Positions 26,888-35,237 of a DNA stretch of 64,000 nt are shown here, piece after piece. The DNA is from Thiorhodovibrio frisius (GTDB taxonomy: Bacteria > Pseudomonadota > Gammaproteobacteria > Chromatiales > Chromatiaceae). The stretch lies in the NCBI RefSeq assembly GCF_033954835.1, contig NZ_CP121471.1, forward strand, positions 434,001 to 498,000. Reading direction: 5' to 3'. The position numbers and the translations under genes were made by a program. How positions within the stretch are numbered: position 1 is the first letter of the stretch; the number at the start of each line of letters is the position of its first letter. The notes under the pieces are model-generated. The model was not told the DNA's origin and did not search any database. It saw only the letters and a program-made list of their open reading frames with translations.

Positions 26888-28110
26888 TGGGCGCGATCAC
26901 CGTTTCCAATCTTGGCAAGGCCTACAAGCAATACCCGACCCGTTGGGCGCGCCTGAAAGAATGGCTGGACCCGCGAAACAAACCCCGTCATCACCTGCAC
27001 TGGGTGCTGCAGGACATCAACTTCGCCGTCCAGCCCGGCGAGGCCGTTGGCATTATCGGCATCAACGGCGCCGGCAAGAGCACCCTGCTCAAGATGATTA
27101 CCGGTACGACCCAACCCACCACAGGAAGCGTACACATCGGCGGCCGGGTCGCCGCGCTACTGGAACTCGGTATGGGCTTCCATCCCGACTTCACCGGCCG
27201 GCAGAACGCCTATATGGCTGGACAATTGCTGGGTTATCGGGTCGAAGAGATTGCCGCTTTGATGCCCGAGATCGAGGCATTTGCGGAGATCGGCGACTAT
27301 ATCGACCAGCCGGTACGGGTCTACTCCAGTGGCATGCAGATGCGCCTTGCCTTCAGCGTGGCGACCGCCAACAGGCCCGATGTGCTGATCGTAGACGAGG
27401 CGCTCTCGGTCGGCGATGCCTATTTTCAGCACAAGAGCTTCGACCGCATCCGCGAATTCCGTAAGCAAGGCACAACGCTGCTTCTCGTCAGTCACGACAA
27501 ACAGGCCATTCAAAGCATCTGTGACCGCGCCATCCTGCTGAATGCCGGCAAGCTCGCCATGCAGGGTGAGCCAGAGGCCGTGATGGACTACTACAACGCC
27601 ATGTTGGCCGATCATCAGAATCAGAAGGTCACTCAAACGGCGCGTGAGGACGGAAAGATACAGACCGTTTCAGGGACTGGCGAGGCTACGGTTTCCGACA
27701 TCCTCCTGGTGGATGCCGAGAATAACGCCCTAGATGTCGTCGATGTGGGGCAAGCGGTGCATTTGCTGATCGAAGTCGCCATTCACGCTTCGCTCGAAAG
27801 ACTGGTGCTCGGTTACGCTATCAAAGACCGACTGGGGCAAATGGTTTACGGCACTAACACCTACCTCAAAGGAAAGCCCTTGCTTAATGTATCCGCGGGG
27901 GAGCGCTACCGTTTTGATATCAGATTTCCCGCCAACTTGGGGCCGGGCAGCTATTCCGTTGTTACCGCCCTAACCAGCACTGAGACCCACATTGAAAAAA
28001 ACTACGAATGGCGTGATTTCGCCCTTGTTTTTAACGTAGTAAATATCAACAAACCTCACTTCGCAGGCGTATCCTGGTTAGATCCCAAAATTTCGGTGGT
28101 TGAGGCATGA
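26887..28110 (+). CDS. wzt: Polysaccharide ABC exporter ATPase Wzt with C-terminal domain
   Basis: A 407-residue protein: Walker A GINGAGKSTLLK near residue 57, Q-loop region, signature YSSGMQMRLAFSV near 141, Walker B VLIVDEALSVGD near 163, switch His in LLVSHDKQA. From about residue 260 a beta-rich domain follows (ILLVDAENNALDVVDVG, GYAIKDRLGQMVYGTNTYL), the Wzt C-terminal domain that in some species binds the capped chain end before export. Its presence predicts a chain-terminating modification enzyme, and the start of such a gene follows directly. Confidence 0.95.
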   Translation: MGAITVSNLGKAYKQYPTRWARLKEWLDPRNKPRHHLHWVLQDINFAVQPGEAVGIIGINGAGKSTLLKMITGTTQPTTGSVHIGGRVAALLELGMGFHPDFTGRQNAYMAGQLLGYRVEEIAALMPEIEAFAEIGDYIDQPVRVYSSGMQMRLAFSVATANRPDVLIVDEALSVGDAYFQHKSFDRIREFRKQGTTLLLVSHDKQAIQSICDRAILLNAGKLAMQGEPEAVMDYYNAMLADHQNQKVTQTAREDGKIQTVSGTGEATVSDILLVDAENNALDVVDVGQAVHLLIEVAIHASLERLVLGYAIKDRLGQMVYGTNTYLKGKPLLNVSAGERYRFDIRFPANLGPGSYSVVTALTSTETHIEKNYEWRDFALVFNVVNINKPHFAGVSWLDPKISVVEA

Positions 28111-28304
28111 CGGACAATTTTTATCATGCCTTGGAAGAGCGATTCCGTGGCCCGCGTGAGACTGTCACGCATCGTCTGCGAATTTACTTACCCTTTCTCC
28201 AGCCATTTCAGCATTCAATTCCTGCCGCGAAAGCCACTGACTTGGGTTGTGGTCGCGGTGAGTGGTTGGAACTTCTCGCGGAAATTGGCTTCGATGGTCA
28301 GGGA
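28107..28304 (+). pseudogene. Chain-capping-type methyltransferase, N-terminal fragment
   Basis: The frame overlaps wzt by four bases (ATGA) and reads FYHALEERFRGPRETVTHRL, then TDLGCGRGEWLELLAEIGFD, the SAM-binding glycine motif of O-antigen methyltransferases such as the WbdD N-terminal domain. It stops after about 66 residues where IS91-like copy C begins. In Wzm/Wzt systems of this type, methylation (with or without phosphorylation) ends the chain. Its loss would be expected to affect chain length or export. Confidence 0.85.
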
Positions 28305-28308
28305 GGAT

Positions 28309-28489
28309 AGAGGGAGGATGGAGGATGAGGATGAGGATGAGGATGAGGATGAGGATAGGAAATCCAAACCACCCTGGGGATCCAGTACGCGTGTCAGTGC
28401 GGATATTATCGGTCGATGAGAGGATAGGAAATCCAAACCACCCTGGGGATCCAGTACGCGTGTCAGTGCGGATATTATCGGTCGATGAG
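28309..28489. repeat. GAGGAT array and two ori-end units of copy C
   Basis: About six GAGGAT hexamers lead into units at 28351-28420 and 28420-28489, which share a base at the join (TCGATGAG then GAGGAT). The hexamer equals the first six bases of the unit. Confidence 0.92.
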
Positions 28490-28636
28490 AACGAGGTCAA
28501 CGGCGGAAACACGCCTGCTCGCCCGTTTTGAGGGGCGCAGGACGGACTTGGTTGCGTGTTTTGAGCGAAGTTGGGCGCGGGCGGGCGAACTGAAGACAAA
28601 CGCCCTTGGCGCCTTGTCTGGTGGGAAAAGGCGTGG

Positions 28637-30061
28637 CTACCAAGCGACGCGTTGATCGAACTCGAACTCCGGCTCGGGTTGAGCAAAGTCATCCCAGTCC
28701 GGTGCTGGCTCGGGCGCATCATCCCAGGCGGGTGGTCCGCGCGCGGGAGCGATGGGCGGAGGACGAGGGGGTTCGCCGATATGGGTGAGAATCTGCCCAA
28801 TGGGCGCGGCCTCGGTGATGAATGCGATCAGGCGCATGTCCGCGCCACAATTGGGGCAAGTCAGCGGCAGCGACTCGAACAGACGGGCCAGTAGCATGAC
28901 CCAGAGATAGCGTGCCGGTGAGCGAGGAGGCGCGGCTGGCTTGGTGGTGGCAACCTCGGGAGTCTCGTGCGGCTCATCACTGAGATCCCGCCCATACGCG
29001 GTCGCCTCGGCACGCCACGGCGAATTGGGGGCCAGCACCCCATGGTAGCGATGGCGATGACGCCGTGGAGGTGGAATCAGCGCCGCGAGATGGTCGATAA
29101 ACTCAAGCGGCGTGAGCGTCAACACTGTCGTGCCATCGCGCAGCGGTTTGGGCAACCGATAGATCACCCGTTCGCCATCGATCAGCTCCAGACGTTCAAG
29201 GGCAAAGGGCGGGCGTGCACAATAACGCAACAAGCGCTCCAGTCCGGCACGATCTTGGGCAGCGATGCGTACCTCGGCATCAAGGGAAAATCCGCTGTTG
29301 TCCCAAGCGAGCATCTCGCGCACATCGTTTGGCTCAATCAACCCGTGGCGGGCAAACCAGCGTAGCACCCGCACGCGTACCCGTTCCGAGATGATAGCGA
29401 GATCGTCGGCGGTCAGCTCCGCGGCGGGGTGAAAATGCAGGGATTGTGAGACATCACCCTCCTGCTCAACCGGCTCGAAGACACCGTCGATGACACAACA
29501 GTGGCAGTGGACATGACGATTGAGAGACGAGCCAAACCGGTGGATAAAGCTCACCGCGCCAAAGCGCGCCTGGGCATTCGCGGAACTGCTTCTGCGCAAA
29601 TGCGCCTCAATGACGCGCATGAGAATTTTGAGCACGGCGCTGAGCGCTCGCGGCTCGCGCTCCAGGTACCAGCGTAAGCGCTTGGGTACTGAAAGAACCC
29701 ACTGGCGCACCGGCAGTGGCGGTATGACATGATCGACCAGATGGGCAGCTGTTTCAGCCATGCGTCGCGCGTTGCACGAAGGACATACCCCGCGCCCCTT
29801 GCAGGAGAACGCCACGAGAAAGTCATGACCACAGTCAGGGCAGCGTGCACGAGCAAAACCGAAGGCGAGAATGCCGCACTCCAGGTAGCGGCGAAACTCC
29901 CGCTCGACATAAGTCGGCACGCGCGGCGCGCCCCAATCCTCCTCTCTCGCGAGAGCGAGAAAAGACTCCAGATGCTGTTGCACGATCTGGTAGAGCGCGG
30001 TGTGCTCCGGACAGCGGCGACGATAGGCCACCATCGGGCGGTGTGATGCGGCGACGGCCAT
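28637..30061 (-). CDS. IS91-family transposase (copy C)
   Basis: An intact 474-residue copy with the same sequence as copy A: zinc cysteines, HVHCH metal site and RYCARPP tyrosine as described there. It and copy A are the two intact transposases, so this element could supply activity in trans to frameshifted copy B. The start at 30061 is chosen as in copy A; the longer alternative begins at 30151. Confidence 0.92.
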   Translation of the reverse strand: MAVAASHRPMVAYRRRCPEHTALYQIVQQHLESFLALAREEDWGAPRVPTYVEREFRRYLECGILAFGFARARCPDCGHDFLVAFSCKGRGVCPSCNARRMAETAAHLVDHVIPPLPVRQWVLSVPKRLRWYLEREPRALSAVLKILMRVIEAHLRRSSSANAQARFGAVSFIHRFGSSLNRHVHCHCCVIDGVFEPVEQEGDVSQSLHFHPAAELTADDLAIISERVRVRVLRWFARHGLIEPNDVREMLAWDNSGFSLDAEVRIAAQDRAGLERLLRYCARPPFALERLELIDGERVIYRLPKPLRDGTTVLTLTPLEFIDHLAALIPPPRRHRHRYHGVLAPNSPWRAEATAYGRDLSDEPHETPEVATTKPAAPPRSPARYLWVMLLARLFESLPLTCPNCGADMRLIAFITEAAPIGQILTHIGEPPRPPPIAPARGPPAWDDAPEPAPDWDDFAQPEPEFEFDQRVAW

Positions 30062-30092
30062 GATGGAGTGCTGGTGGAGCCACAGCAATGAA

Positions 30093-30108
30093 CTGTATAA
30101 AAATACAG
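30093..30108. promoter_or_regulatory. LexA-type SOS box (copy C)
   Basis: CTGTATAAAAATACAG at the same offset from the transposase start as in the other two copies. Confidence 0.6.
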
Positions 30109-30193
30109 TATAGTCGTCATGCGAGGGTATTGGCGGGTGGGCGAGAAACACCGTCAGCCCCGACCAAAGGGTGAGCAGGCTGGTGAGAACCTT

Positions 30194-30901
30194 CTCGCGC
30201 CGAGTCCGACGGCGCGCCCATGCTGAAAAGCGAGAACGCGCGCCTGAACGGCTGGACCTTCGTCGACATCCGCGGCCGCGACCTCGGGCGCTGGATCGCG
30301 GAGGCCAAGCAGGTGGTGGCCGAGCAGGTTGCGCTGCCGCCCGGTTATTCGCTCACCTGGTCAGGCCAGTACGAGTACATGCAACGCGCCCAGGAGCGCC
30401 TGACCATGGTGGTGCCGCTGACGCTGCTGATCATCTTCGTGCTGCTGTATCTGACCTTTGGCCGCGTATCAGAGGCGCTGTTAGTGATGCTGTCGCTTCC
30501 CTTCGCGCTGGTCGGTGGCCTGTGGTTGATCCATCTGCTCGACTACAACCTGTCGATTGCCGTCGCCGTCGGCTTCATCGCGCTCGCCGGCGTGGCGGTC
30601 GAGTTCGGCGTCATCATGCTGGTCTACCTCGACAACGCCCTGGCCGACGCCCGCCGCGCCGGAACTCTGGCGAGCGAGCAAGACCTGAAAGCCGCCATCG
30701 AGGAAGGCGCGGTGCTGCGCATTCGCCCCAAAGCCATGACGGTCGCGACCATCTTTGCGGGCCTGCTCCCCATCATGCTGCAAGGCGGGGTTGGCTCCGA
30801 GGTCATGCGCCCCATTGCCGCCCCCATGGTCGGCGGCATGGTCACCGCGCCGCTGTTGAGTCTGTTCGTGCTGCCGGCGATCTATTTGCTCTGGCGGCGG
30901 A
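30194..30901 (+). pseudogene. CusA/CzcA C-terminal fragment (copy C)
   Basis: Nearly identical to the copy B fragment (one C/T difference seen, ATCATC against ATCATT) and likewise lacking the stop found in copy A. It continues into the same foreign 20 codons and stops at 30963. Confidence 0.9.
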
Positions 30902-31062
30902 ATACAGGACAGCTTATGAGCACCGATAGTGTTCCACATGTCATCGCCGACCTGAAAATCTAAGCCTCTAGCCGACGTGAACATGTCGCTAAGAGTTTCT
31001 TCTCTGATCGCCCGTGACGCGGAGGCTGAACGCCGCCGCAGGCTGTTAGCGGTGCCGAAGAA

Positions 31063-31544
31063 CGCGCTTTCTAGAGCGCTCGCTCTTGGTTAAGATCTCG
31101 CCTCCGTTCCTAGCGGCTGCGATGTCGGCTTTGGGTCGGCAACCTTCCCCGAGACTTAGGTTGGACCGCTCGCGATGTTTCCGCATCTTTGGCGCCACCT
31201 TCTCGGGTCGCTTCCCGGCCAGAACCGAACATTGACCAGGGAGGGCACCGGTGCCAGGATTCGACCAGACGGCCGAGGCAGAGCAACCTTTGCGGCCGCC
31301 GTTTGTTGCCGAACCCATGCAAGGATCCAACTGATCCTTGTCGCTCGGCAGATACCTCGCGTTTCGCGGGATAACAGGCCTTGCGTGGTGTTATCCGGAA
31401 ACCATGCAATCACTGGTTAGGTTGCTTGCATGCCCCTCGATATGATGTATATATTATGGTTTTAAACGTGGTGGAAGAACAAGTCAAAATATGTTATTTT
31501 ACAAAAGCATAAATCCCCTCAACATATTTACTTAGTAAAAAAAG
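31063..31544. other. Intergenic, degenerate repeat then AT-rich leader
   Basis: No gene is seen. Around 31131-31270 lies a sequence (GGGTCGGCAACC, GTTGGACCGCTCGCGATG, CCGCATCTTTGGCGCCACC) that recurs in diverged form at 32290-32430. The last 100 bases before 31545 are strongly AT-rich (for example ATATGATGTATATATTATGG) and probably contain the promoter of the next gene. Confidence 0.6.
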
Positions 31545-32228
31545 ATGGCCAATACACTTCCAAAGCGACTTCGCAAAGAACCATTATTAGACGCACTTTT
31601 TGAGTGTCGTTTTAATGCGCATTTTCCCGTGTCGAATATACTTCCTGGAATTTTGTTTTCGGAATTTGAAGGGGAAAAACAATTAGAACGACTTCCGCAG
31701 TCCGAAATACCTGAAGTAATACGGAAAAGCGATCCAAATCTACAATATGTTCCCCTCGTCCGCATTCGCTTTCAGAATTATAGCTTTTTGGTCGGTGATC
31801 GCAGTGTGGCCGTTGCCTGCCATTTGCCATACAAAGGATGGGATGATTTCAAGGCAACAATCATTAAATTGATTGGGGTGTTAAAGAAAAGCGGATTAGT
31901 TGATAAGGTTCTACGTTATTCCACCAAATATGTTGATCTTATTCATTCTAATGATCCTGCCGATCAAGTCGGCTTGGCTAATTTATCGCTGAGAATTGGC
32001 AGCCATAACTTAACTAATGAGTCATACCAAGTTCGGATGGAAATTCCCGTTGAAGGGTTCATTAATGTCATCCAGATTATTTCTGGAACGAAAGTAGGTT
32101 TTTACCTATTTCTTTTTAAGTTATCAATACATTTTGGAGATTTCATGAGAACGTATTTAGGGATTATGAGCAGCTACAGACAACCTAACTCAACGCTCCA
32201 GCGGACTCCGCTAACGATTCGCCGCTGA
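31545..32228 (+). CDS. TIGR04255-family protein, altered C-terminus
   Basis: A 227-residue product. LPKRLRKEPLLDALFECRF at the N-terminus and LVDKVLRYSTKYVDLI in the middle match the sporadic TIGR04255 family, whose function is not established and whose genes often lie near defence or mobile loci. GC is far below that of the neighbours, a sign of transfer. The last 40 residues (from about GTKVGFYLFLF, ending NSTLQRTPLTIRR) do not fit the family. The final ones are encoded by the attC-like palindrome at 32183, so the protein is probably truncated or read into a recombination site. Confidence 0.7.
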   Translation: MANTLPKRLRKEPLLDALFECRFNAHFPVSNILPGILFSEFEGEKQLERLPQSEIPEVIRKSDPNLQYVPLVRIRFQNYSFLVGDRSVAVACHLPYKGWDDFKATIIKLIGVLKKSGLVDKVLRYSTKYVDLIHSNDPADQVGLANLSLRIGSHNLTNESYQVRMEIPVEGFINVIQIISGTKVGFYLFLFKLSIHFGDFMRTYLGIMSSYRQPNSTLQRTPLTIRR

Positions 32229-32242
32229 GCTCTGCGTTATAC
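32183..32242 (+). other. attC-like recombination site (possible integron cassette end)
   Basis: ACCTAAC fits the RYYYAAC box, and TAAC can pair with GTTA in GTTATAC at 32236-32242. The inner arms CTCCAGCGG and CCGCTGAG pair with one unpaired base, as attC hairpins do. GTTATAC departs from GTTRRRY at one position. No integrase gene or second site is seen. Confidence 0.4.
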
Positions 32243-32774
32243 GGTGCTCGTATTAAGTCCGATTTCGCACGTTATGTAAAGCTTTACATAAGGGTCGGAA
32301 GCCGCCCTAGGACTGAGGTCGAACCGCTTGCGAATTTTCCGCATTTTTGACACCACCTTCTTGCAGCACTGATCGGCCACCTTCAGTCACTGGACTCTCG
32401 GTTAGGAGCGTCTGCTCAATTCGACAAACCGGAAATGGAATCCTGATGAATCCAAGCGGGTGACGCATTTTCTCAATGGATACCGGTTGAGGGAGCGAAC
32501 GCTGGGCGCCGGGGCAACAGCCGGTGAGATGACCTAGGCGGCTGGCCTGGGATCTCGGAGGCAACTTGGCCGTTGTTCGTCAGGCGCAGGTGCGCTTCGG
32601 GCGGCAGCAACTCCTTACCTGTAACGAGAAGACTGCCAGCAGTCGGCCCATCGCCAGGGAAGAGCCGCCGCCAGTCCCGGTCTGGGCGGCCGATTGAGCC
32701 TGCTCGATCAGGTGCCTTTGCCTGGGCTGACTTTCCGCAATTGCCCGGGGGCACAAGTGATCAGGAGCACTTGC
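32243..32774. other. Intergenic, degenerate repeat sequence
   Basis: No convincing gene. 32290-32430 is a diverged copy of the sequence at 31131 (AGGGTCGGAAGCCGCCC, TTTTCCGCATTTTTGACACC). The rest is GC-rich with short stop-interrupted frames. Confidence 0.55.
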
Positions 32775-33347
32775 TCAGTGCGCCTTCGTAGCCGCGCGAT
32801 GCTTAAACAGCAGCAGACAGGCCACGATGAAGATGACCAGCGCCAAGGATGCAGGGTAGCGGCTCAAGTCGAGTCCGCCGGCGGCCACTGGCTTGTCGAG
32901 CAGGTCGCCGAGCACGGCTCCCAGCGGCCGGGTCAGGATGAAGGCCAACCAGAACAGCAAGGTCCGTGAGATTTTGGTCTTGTAATACGCCAGTGCTAAG
33001 AACGCCAGCATGGCGCCGAAGATGAGTGCGCCGCCTTCATAGCCGAGGCCGGCGGTGTCTGCGGTCCAATCACCCAGGGCCGTGCCCAAGGTCTGGGAAA
33101 ACATGATGGTCGTCCAATAGAGCCAGGGGTGAAATCTCTTGGCCTGTTGTTGGTCGGTGGTTGGCGCCGTTGCCGAAGCGCCCAGGTGCAGCCAGCGCTC
33201 GGGGATGCCACCGTAGGCCGTCAGAAAGATCCACTCGGCCGCGATTCCACGGCCACGGACCTTCTTAAGCAAGTCCAGCGCGTTGCCGTCCGGCAGGTTC
33301 ATGTCCGACAGCACCACCAGCGGCTCCAGGTTACCCTCCAGCAGCAA
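32775..33347 (-). pseudogene. Chimeric frame: response-regulator piece joined to COG4705 membrane protein
   Basis: The first 48 residues (LVVLSDMNLPDGNALDLLKK, then WIFLTAYGGIPE) are from a response-regulator receiver domain. From about residue 50 the sequence changes to the C-terminal half of a COG4705-type membrane protein, with three or four helices (LYWTTIMFSQTLGTALGDW, TLLFWLAFILTRPLGAVLGD, ASLALVIFIVACLLLF). Neither part is complete. The in-frame join near 33200 looks accidental, a product of deletion in this debris-rich stretch. A functional fusion is possible but unlikely, since the membrane part lacks its first half. Confidence 0.7.
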
Positions 33348-33506
33348 GCGCTCCGCCTCGCTCGAGAGGTCAGGTTTACCCGGATGCCATTTTCAGGGCG
33401 AAACTGAACCGCCCAGCTGTCTTTGTGCACTAGCGTGCAGATAGCGGCCTTGATGTATGAGCCGACGGCCGCGCCTATTGATGTCGCGCACCGCCACCTG
33501 GCAGTG

Positions 33507-33842
33507 TCAGTGCAATGCCGCGAGCGCTGCCTCGGGAGCTTTGTCCAGGACGGTAAGCAGGGATTTGGCCGCGCCCGTGGGGCAACGCTTGCCCTGCTCC
33601 CAGTTGCGGATGGTCTCCAGCGGAACGTCAATGCGTTCGGCAAAGGCCGCCTGGCTCAACCCCAGGCGCTTGCGCACCCGGCGCGCGAACTTGGCCGCAT
33701 CCAGCATGGCGTCTGCCTCATCGGCCTCGATGTGCTGGGCAATGTCGTCCTCAGTGGTGGCATCCACCCGCGCCGGATCGATGCGTCCCGGCAACATTGC
33801 CCCTGGGGCTGCGGGATCAAGTGTCATGCGTGCAGTGGTCAT
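33507..33842 (-). CDS. XRE-family antitoxin
   Basis: A 111-residue protein with a helix-turn-helix: VRKRLGLSQAAFAERIDVPL then ETIRNWEQGKRCPTG, and a charged N-terminus (TTEDDIAQHIEADEADAMLD) likely to contact the toxin. It overlaps the BrnT-like toxin gene by 26 bases and lies downstream of it, the order seen in BrnT/BrnA-type loci. It would neutralise the toxin and repress the operon. Most BrnT toxins pair with ribbon-helix-helix BrnA, so the XRE partner is a less common arrangement. Confidence 0.85.
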   Translation of the reverse strand: MTTARMTLDPAAPGAMLPGRIDPARVDATTEDDIAQHIEADEADAMLDAAKFARRVRKRLGLSQAAFAERIDVPLETIRNWEQGKRCPTGAAKSLLTVLDKAPEAALAALH

Positions 33843-34065
33843 AGTGCTGGTTCTCGCGTCGGTTAGCTTTGCGTGCCGAGATGATGCGGATGACGTCCTG
33901 TCTGGGAGTGTAGACCACCACGAACAGGCGGTGCTCGATTTGGCCCATCAACTGGTAGCGCGCTTCACCATAGCTGTGGCGGGTATCGGCCTGAATCAGG
34001 CGATCCGGGTCAAGGAAGGCTCTGGCTGCGTAGGCGAAGTCGAAACCGCGCTCGCGAAAGCTCAC
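33817..34065 (-). CDS. BrnT-like toxin
   Basis: FDFAYAARAFLDPDRLIQAD, RYQLMGQIEHRLFVVVYT and DVIRIISARKANRRENQHY are the conserved blocks of BrnT ribonuclease toxins (RelE-like fold). The product is 82 residues. The usual N-terminal FEWDxxK block is not seen, and the frame upstream of the GTG at 34065 (reading KFIANEVGDKD) has no standard start before a stop, so the toxin may be shortened. It forms an operon with the XRE antitoxin. Its target would be mRNA, by analogy. Confidence 0.75.
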   Translation of the reverse strand: MSFRERGFDFAYAARAFLDPDRLIQADTRHSYGEARYQLMGQIEHRLFVVVYTPRQDVIRIISARKANRRENQHYDHCTHDT

Positions 34066-34110
34066 GGAGTCTTTGTCACCAACCTCGTTGGCGATGAACT
34101 TCGCTATTGA

Positions 34111-34250
34111 CCTCTATGCTCAGAAATTCGCCACCATTCCAGGAAGACCGCCAGATCCAGATGGCCCTTGACCACCAGCTCGATCGCCAGTGCCAACAGC
34201 ACCAGCCCGATCACGTCATTGACCACGCAGGCGCCAAGGTCATGTCCTTG
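34111..34250 (-). pseudogene. Cation/proton antiporter fragment
   Basis: A 46-residue stretch without start codon reads HDLGACVVNDVIGLVLLALA then IELVVKGHLDLAVFLEWW, resembling a transmembrane helix pair of CPA-type antiporters, with Asn where the conserved Asp is usual. It ends at a TAG before the toxin gene. Too short to classify further. Confidence 0.4.
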
Positions 34251-34251
34251 G

Positions 34252-35175
34252 TTAGCCAGGCTTTATGCCAGAACGCCTGGCGCTCGGCTTCAACAGCAAC
34301 AGCAGTGGCGCCATGAGCAGGAAGCTGAGCGCGATCAGATCGAACACCTGGGTAAAGGCGAGCATCGAGGACTGGCGGCTGAGTTCATTGGTCAAGAGCG
34401 CCGCCGTCGCGGGGTCGTTCAGGGTGAGCCCCTGCACCTTGAGCCAATGCTCCAGCGCGGGATCAAACGGGTTGATGTAACCGCCCAGCCGGTTCCATTC
34501 CGCCTGGCCGAAGCGCGCATACCAGGTCGCGGCAACTGAGACGCCGATGGAGCTGCCGACACTGCGCGCCAGGTTGTAGAGACCGGCGCCGGCGTCGGTT
34601 GCCGAGGCCGGCAGCGTGGCATAGGCCTGCGTCGAGAGGGTGACGAAGATCAGCCCCATGCCGACGCCCTGCATGACCCTGGGCAAGATCAGCCAAATCG
34701 GACTGACATCCAGGTTGTACCAGGACATCATCCAGGTGGCGGTACCGGCAATGCACATTCCGGTGGCGATAATCCAGCGCGGGTCAACCCGGCCCGTGAG
34801 TTGGGCAATCAGCATCATGCCGAAGGCCGCACCGAAGCCGCGTGGCGCCATGACCAGGCCGGTGGTCTCCACCGGGTAGCCGAGCAACCGCTCCATAAAC
34901 AGCGGCTGGATGGCGATGGTGCCAAAGAGCGCCAGCCCGAACGCCAGCATCAGCAGCGAGGCCACCGCAAGGTTGCGATCGCGGAACAGGCGCAGATCCA
35001 CGATGGGCCGTTCTGCGACCAGCCCGCGCCAGATAAAAAGCGCCAGCCCCACCACCGCAATGATGCTCAGCACCAGGATGAAGTCCGAACTCCACCAACC
35101 TTCACCGTTACCACGGTCGAGCAGGGTTTGCAGGCTCTTGTCATTGTCAATCCCTGATGTGGAGCTTAGACTCAT
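34252..35175 (-). pseudogene. EmrB/QacA (DHA2) drug efflux, C-terminal half
   Basis: The frame contains LQTLLDRGNGEGWWSSDFI, EGLLGYPVETTGLVMAPRGF-like sequence and DAGAGLYNLARSVGSSIGVS, hallmarks of the second half of 14-helix DHA2 transporters. Seven or so helices remain of 14, and helices 1-7 are absent. Upstream residues of the longer frame are low-complexity and not family-like. The last residues (RRSGIKPG) are from the join to the antiporter debris. The pump cannot function. Confidence 0.8.
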
Positions 35176-35237
35176 GCCCCGAGGCGCAAGGCGACTCCTT
35201 GAACGCCCTGCCGCCCAGGCTCCACACCGCACAGGCC

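Larger units (their letters stand above)
28309..31062 (-). mobile_element. IS91-like element, copy C, with cusA tail
   Basis: Third copy of the element. The left end is preceded by a GAGGAT hexamer array (about 28309-28356) and two ori-end units. It has an intact transposase, LexA-type palindrome, cusA fragment and the 161-base right extension shared with copy B, ending CGGTGCCGAAGAA at 31062. It truncates the methyltransferase on the left. On the right lies degenerate intergenic sequence, with no continuation of the methyltransferase. Confidence 0.92.

Noticed and set aside
28309-28360. CRISPR-like or minisatellite array of GAGGAT
   Set aside because: The repeats are contiguous hexamers without spacers, lead into the IS91-like origin end and have no cas genes nearby.
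31046-31420. Several overlapping small frames right of copy C
   Set aside because: They lie in a degenerate repeat, overlap in three frames and show no protein-like conservation.
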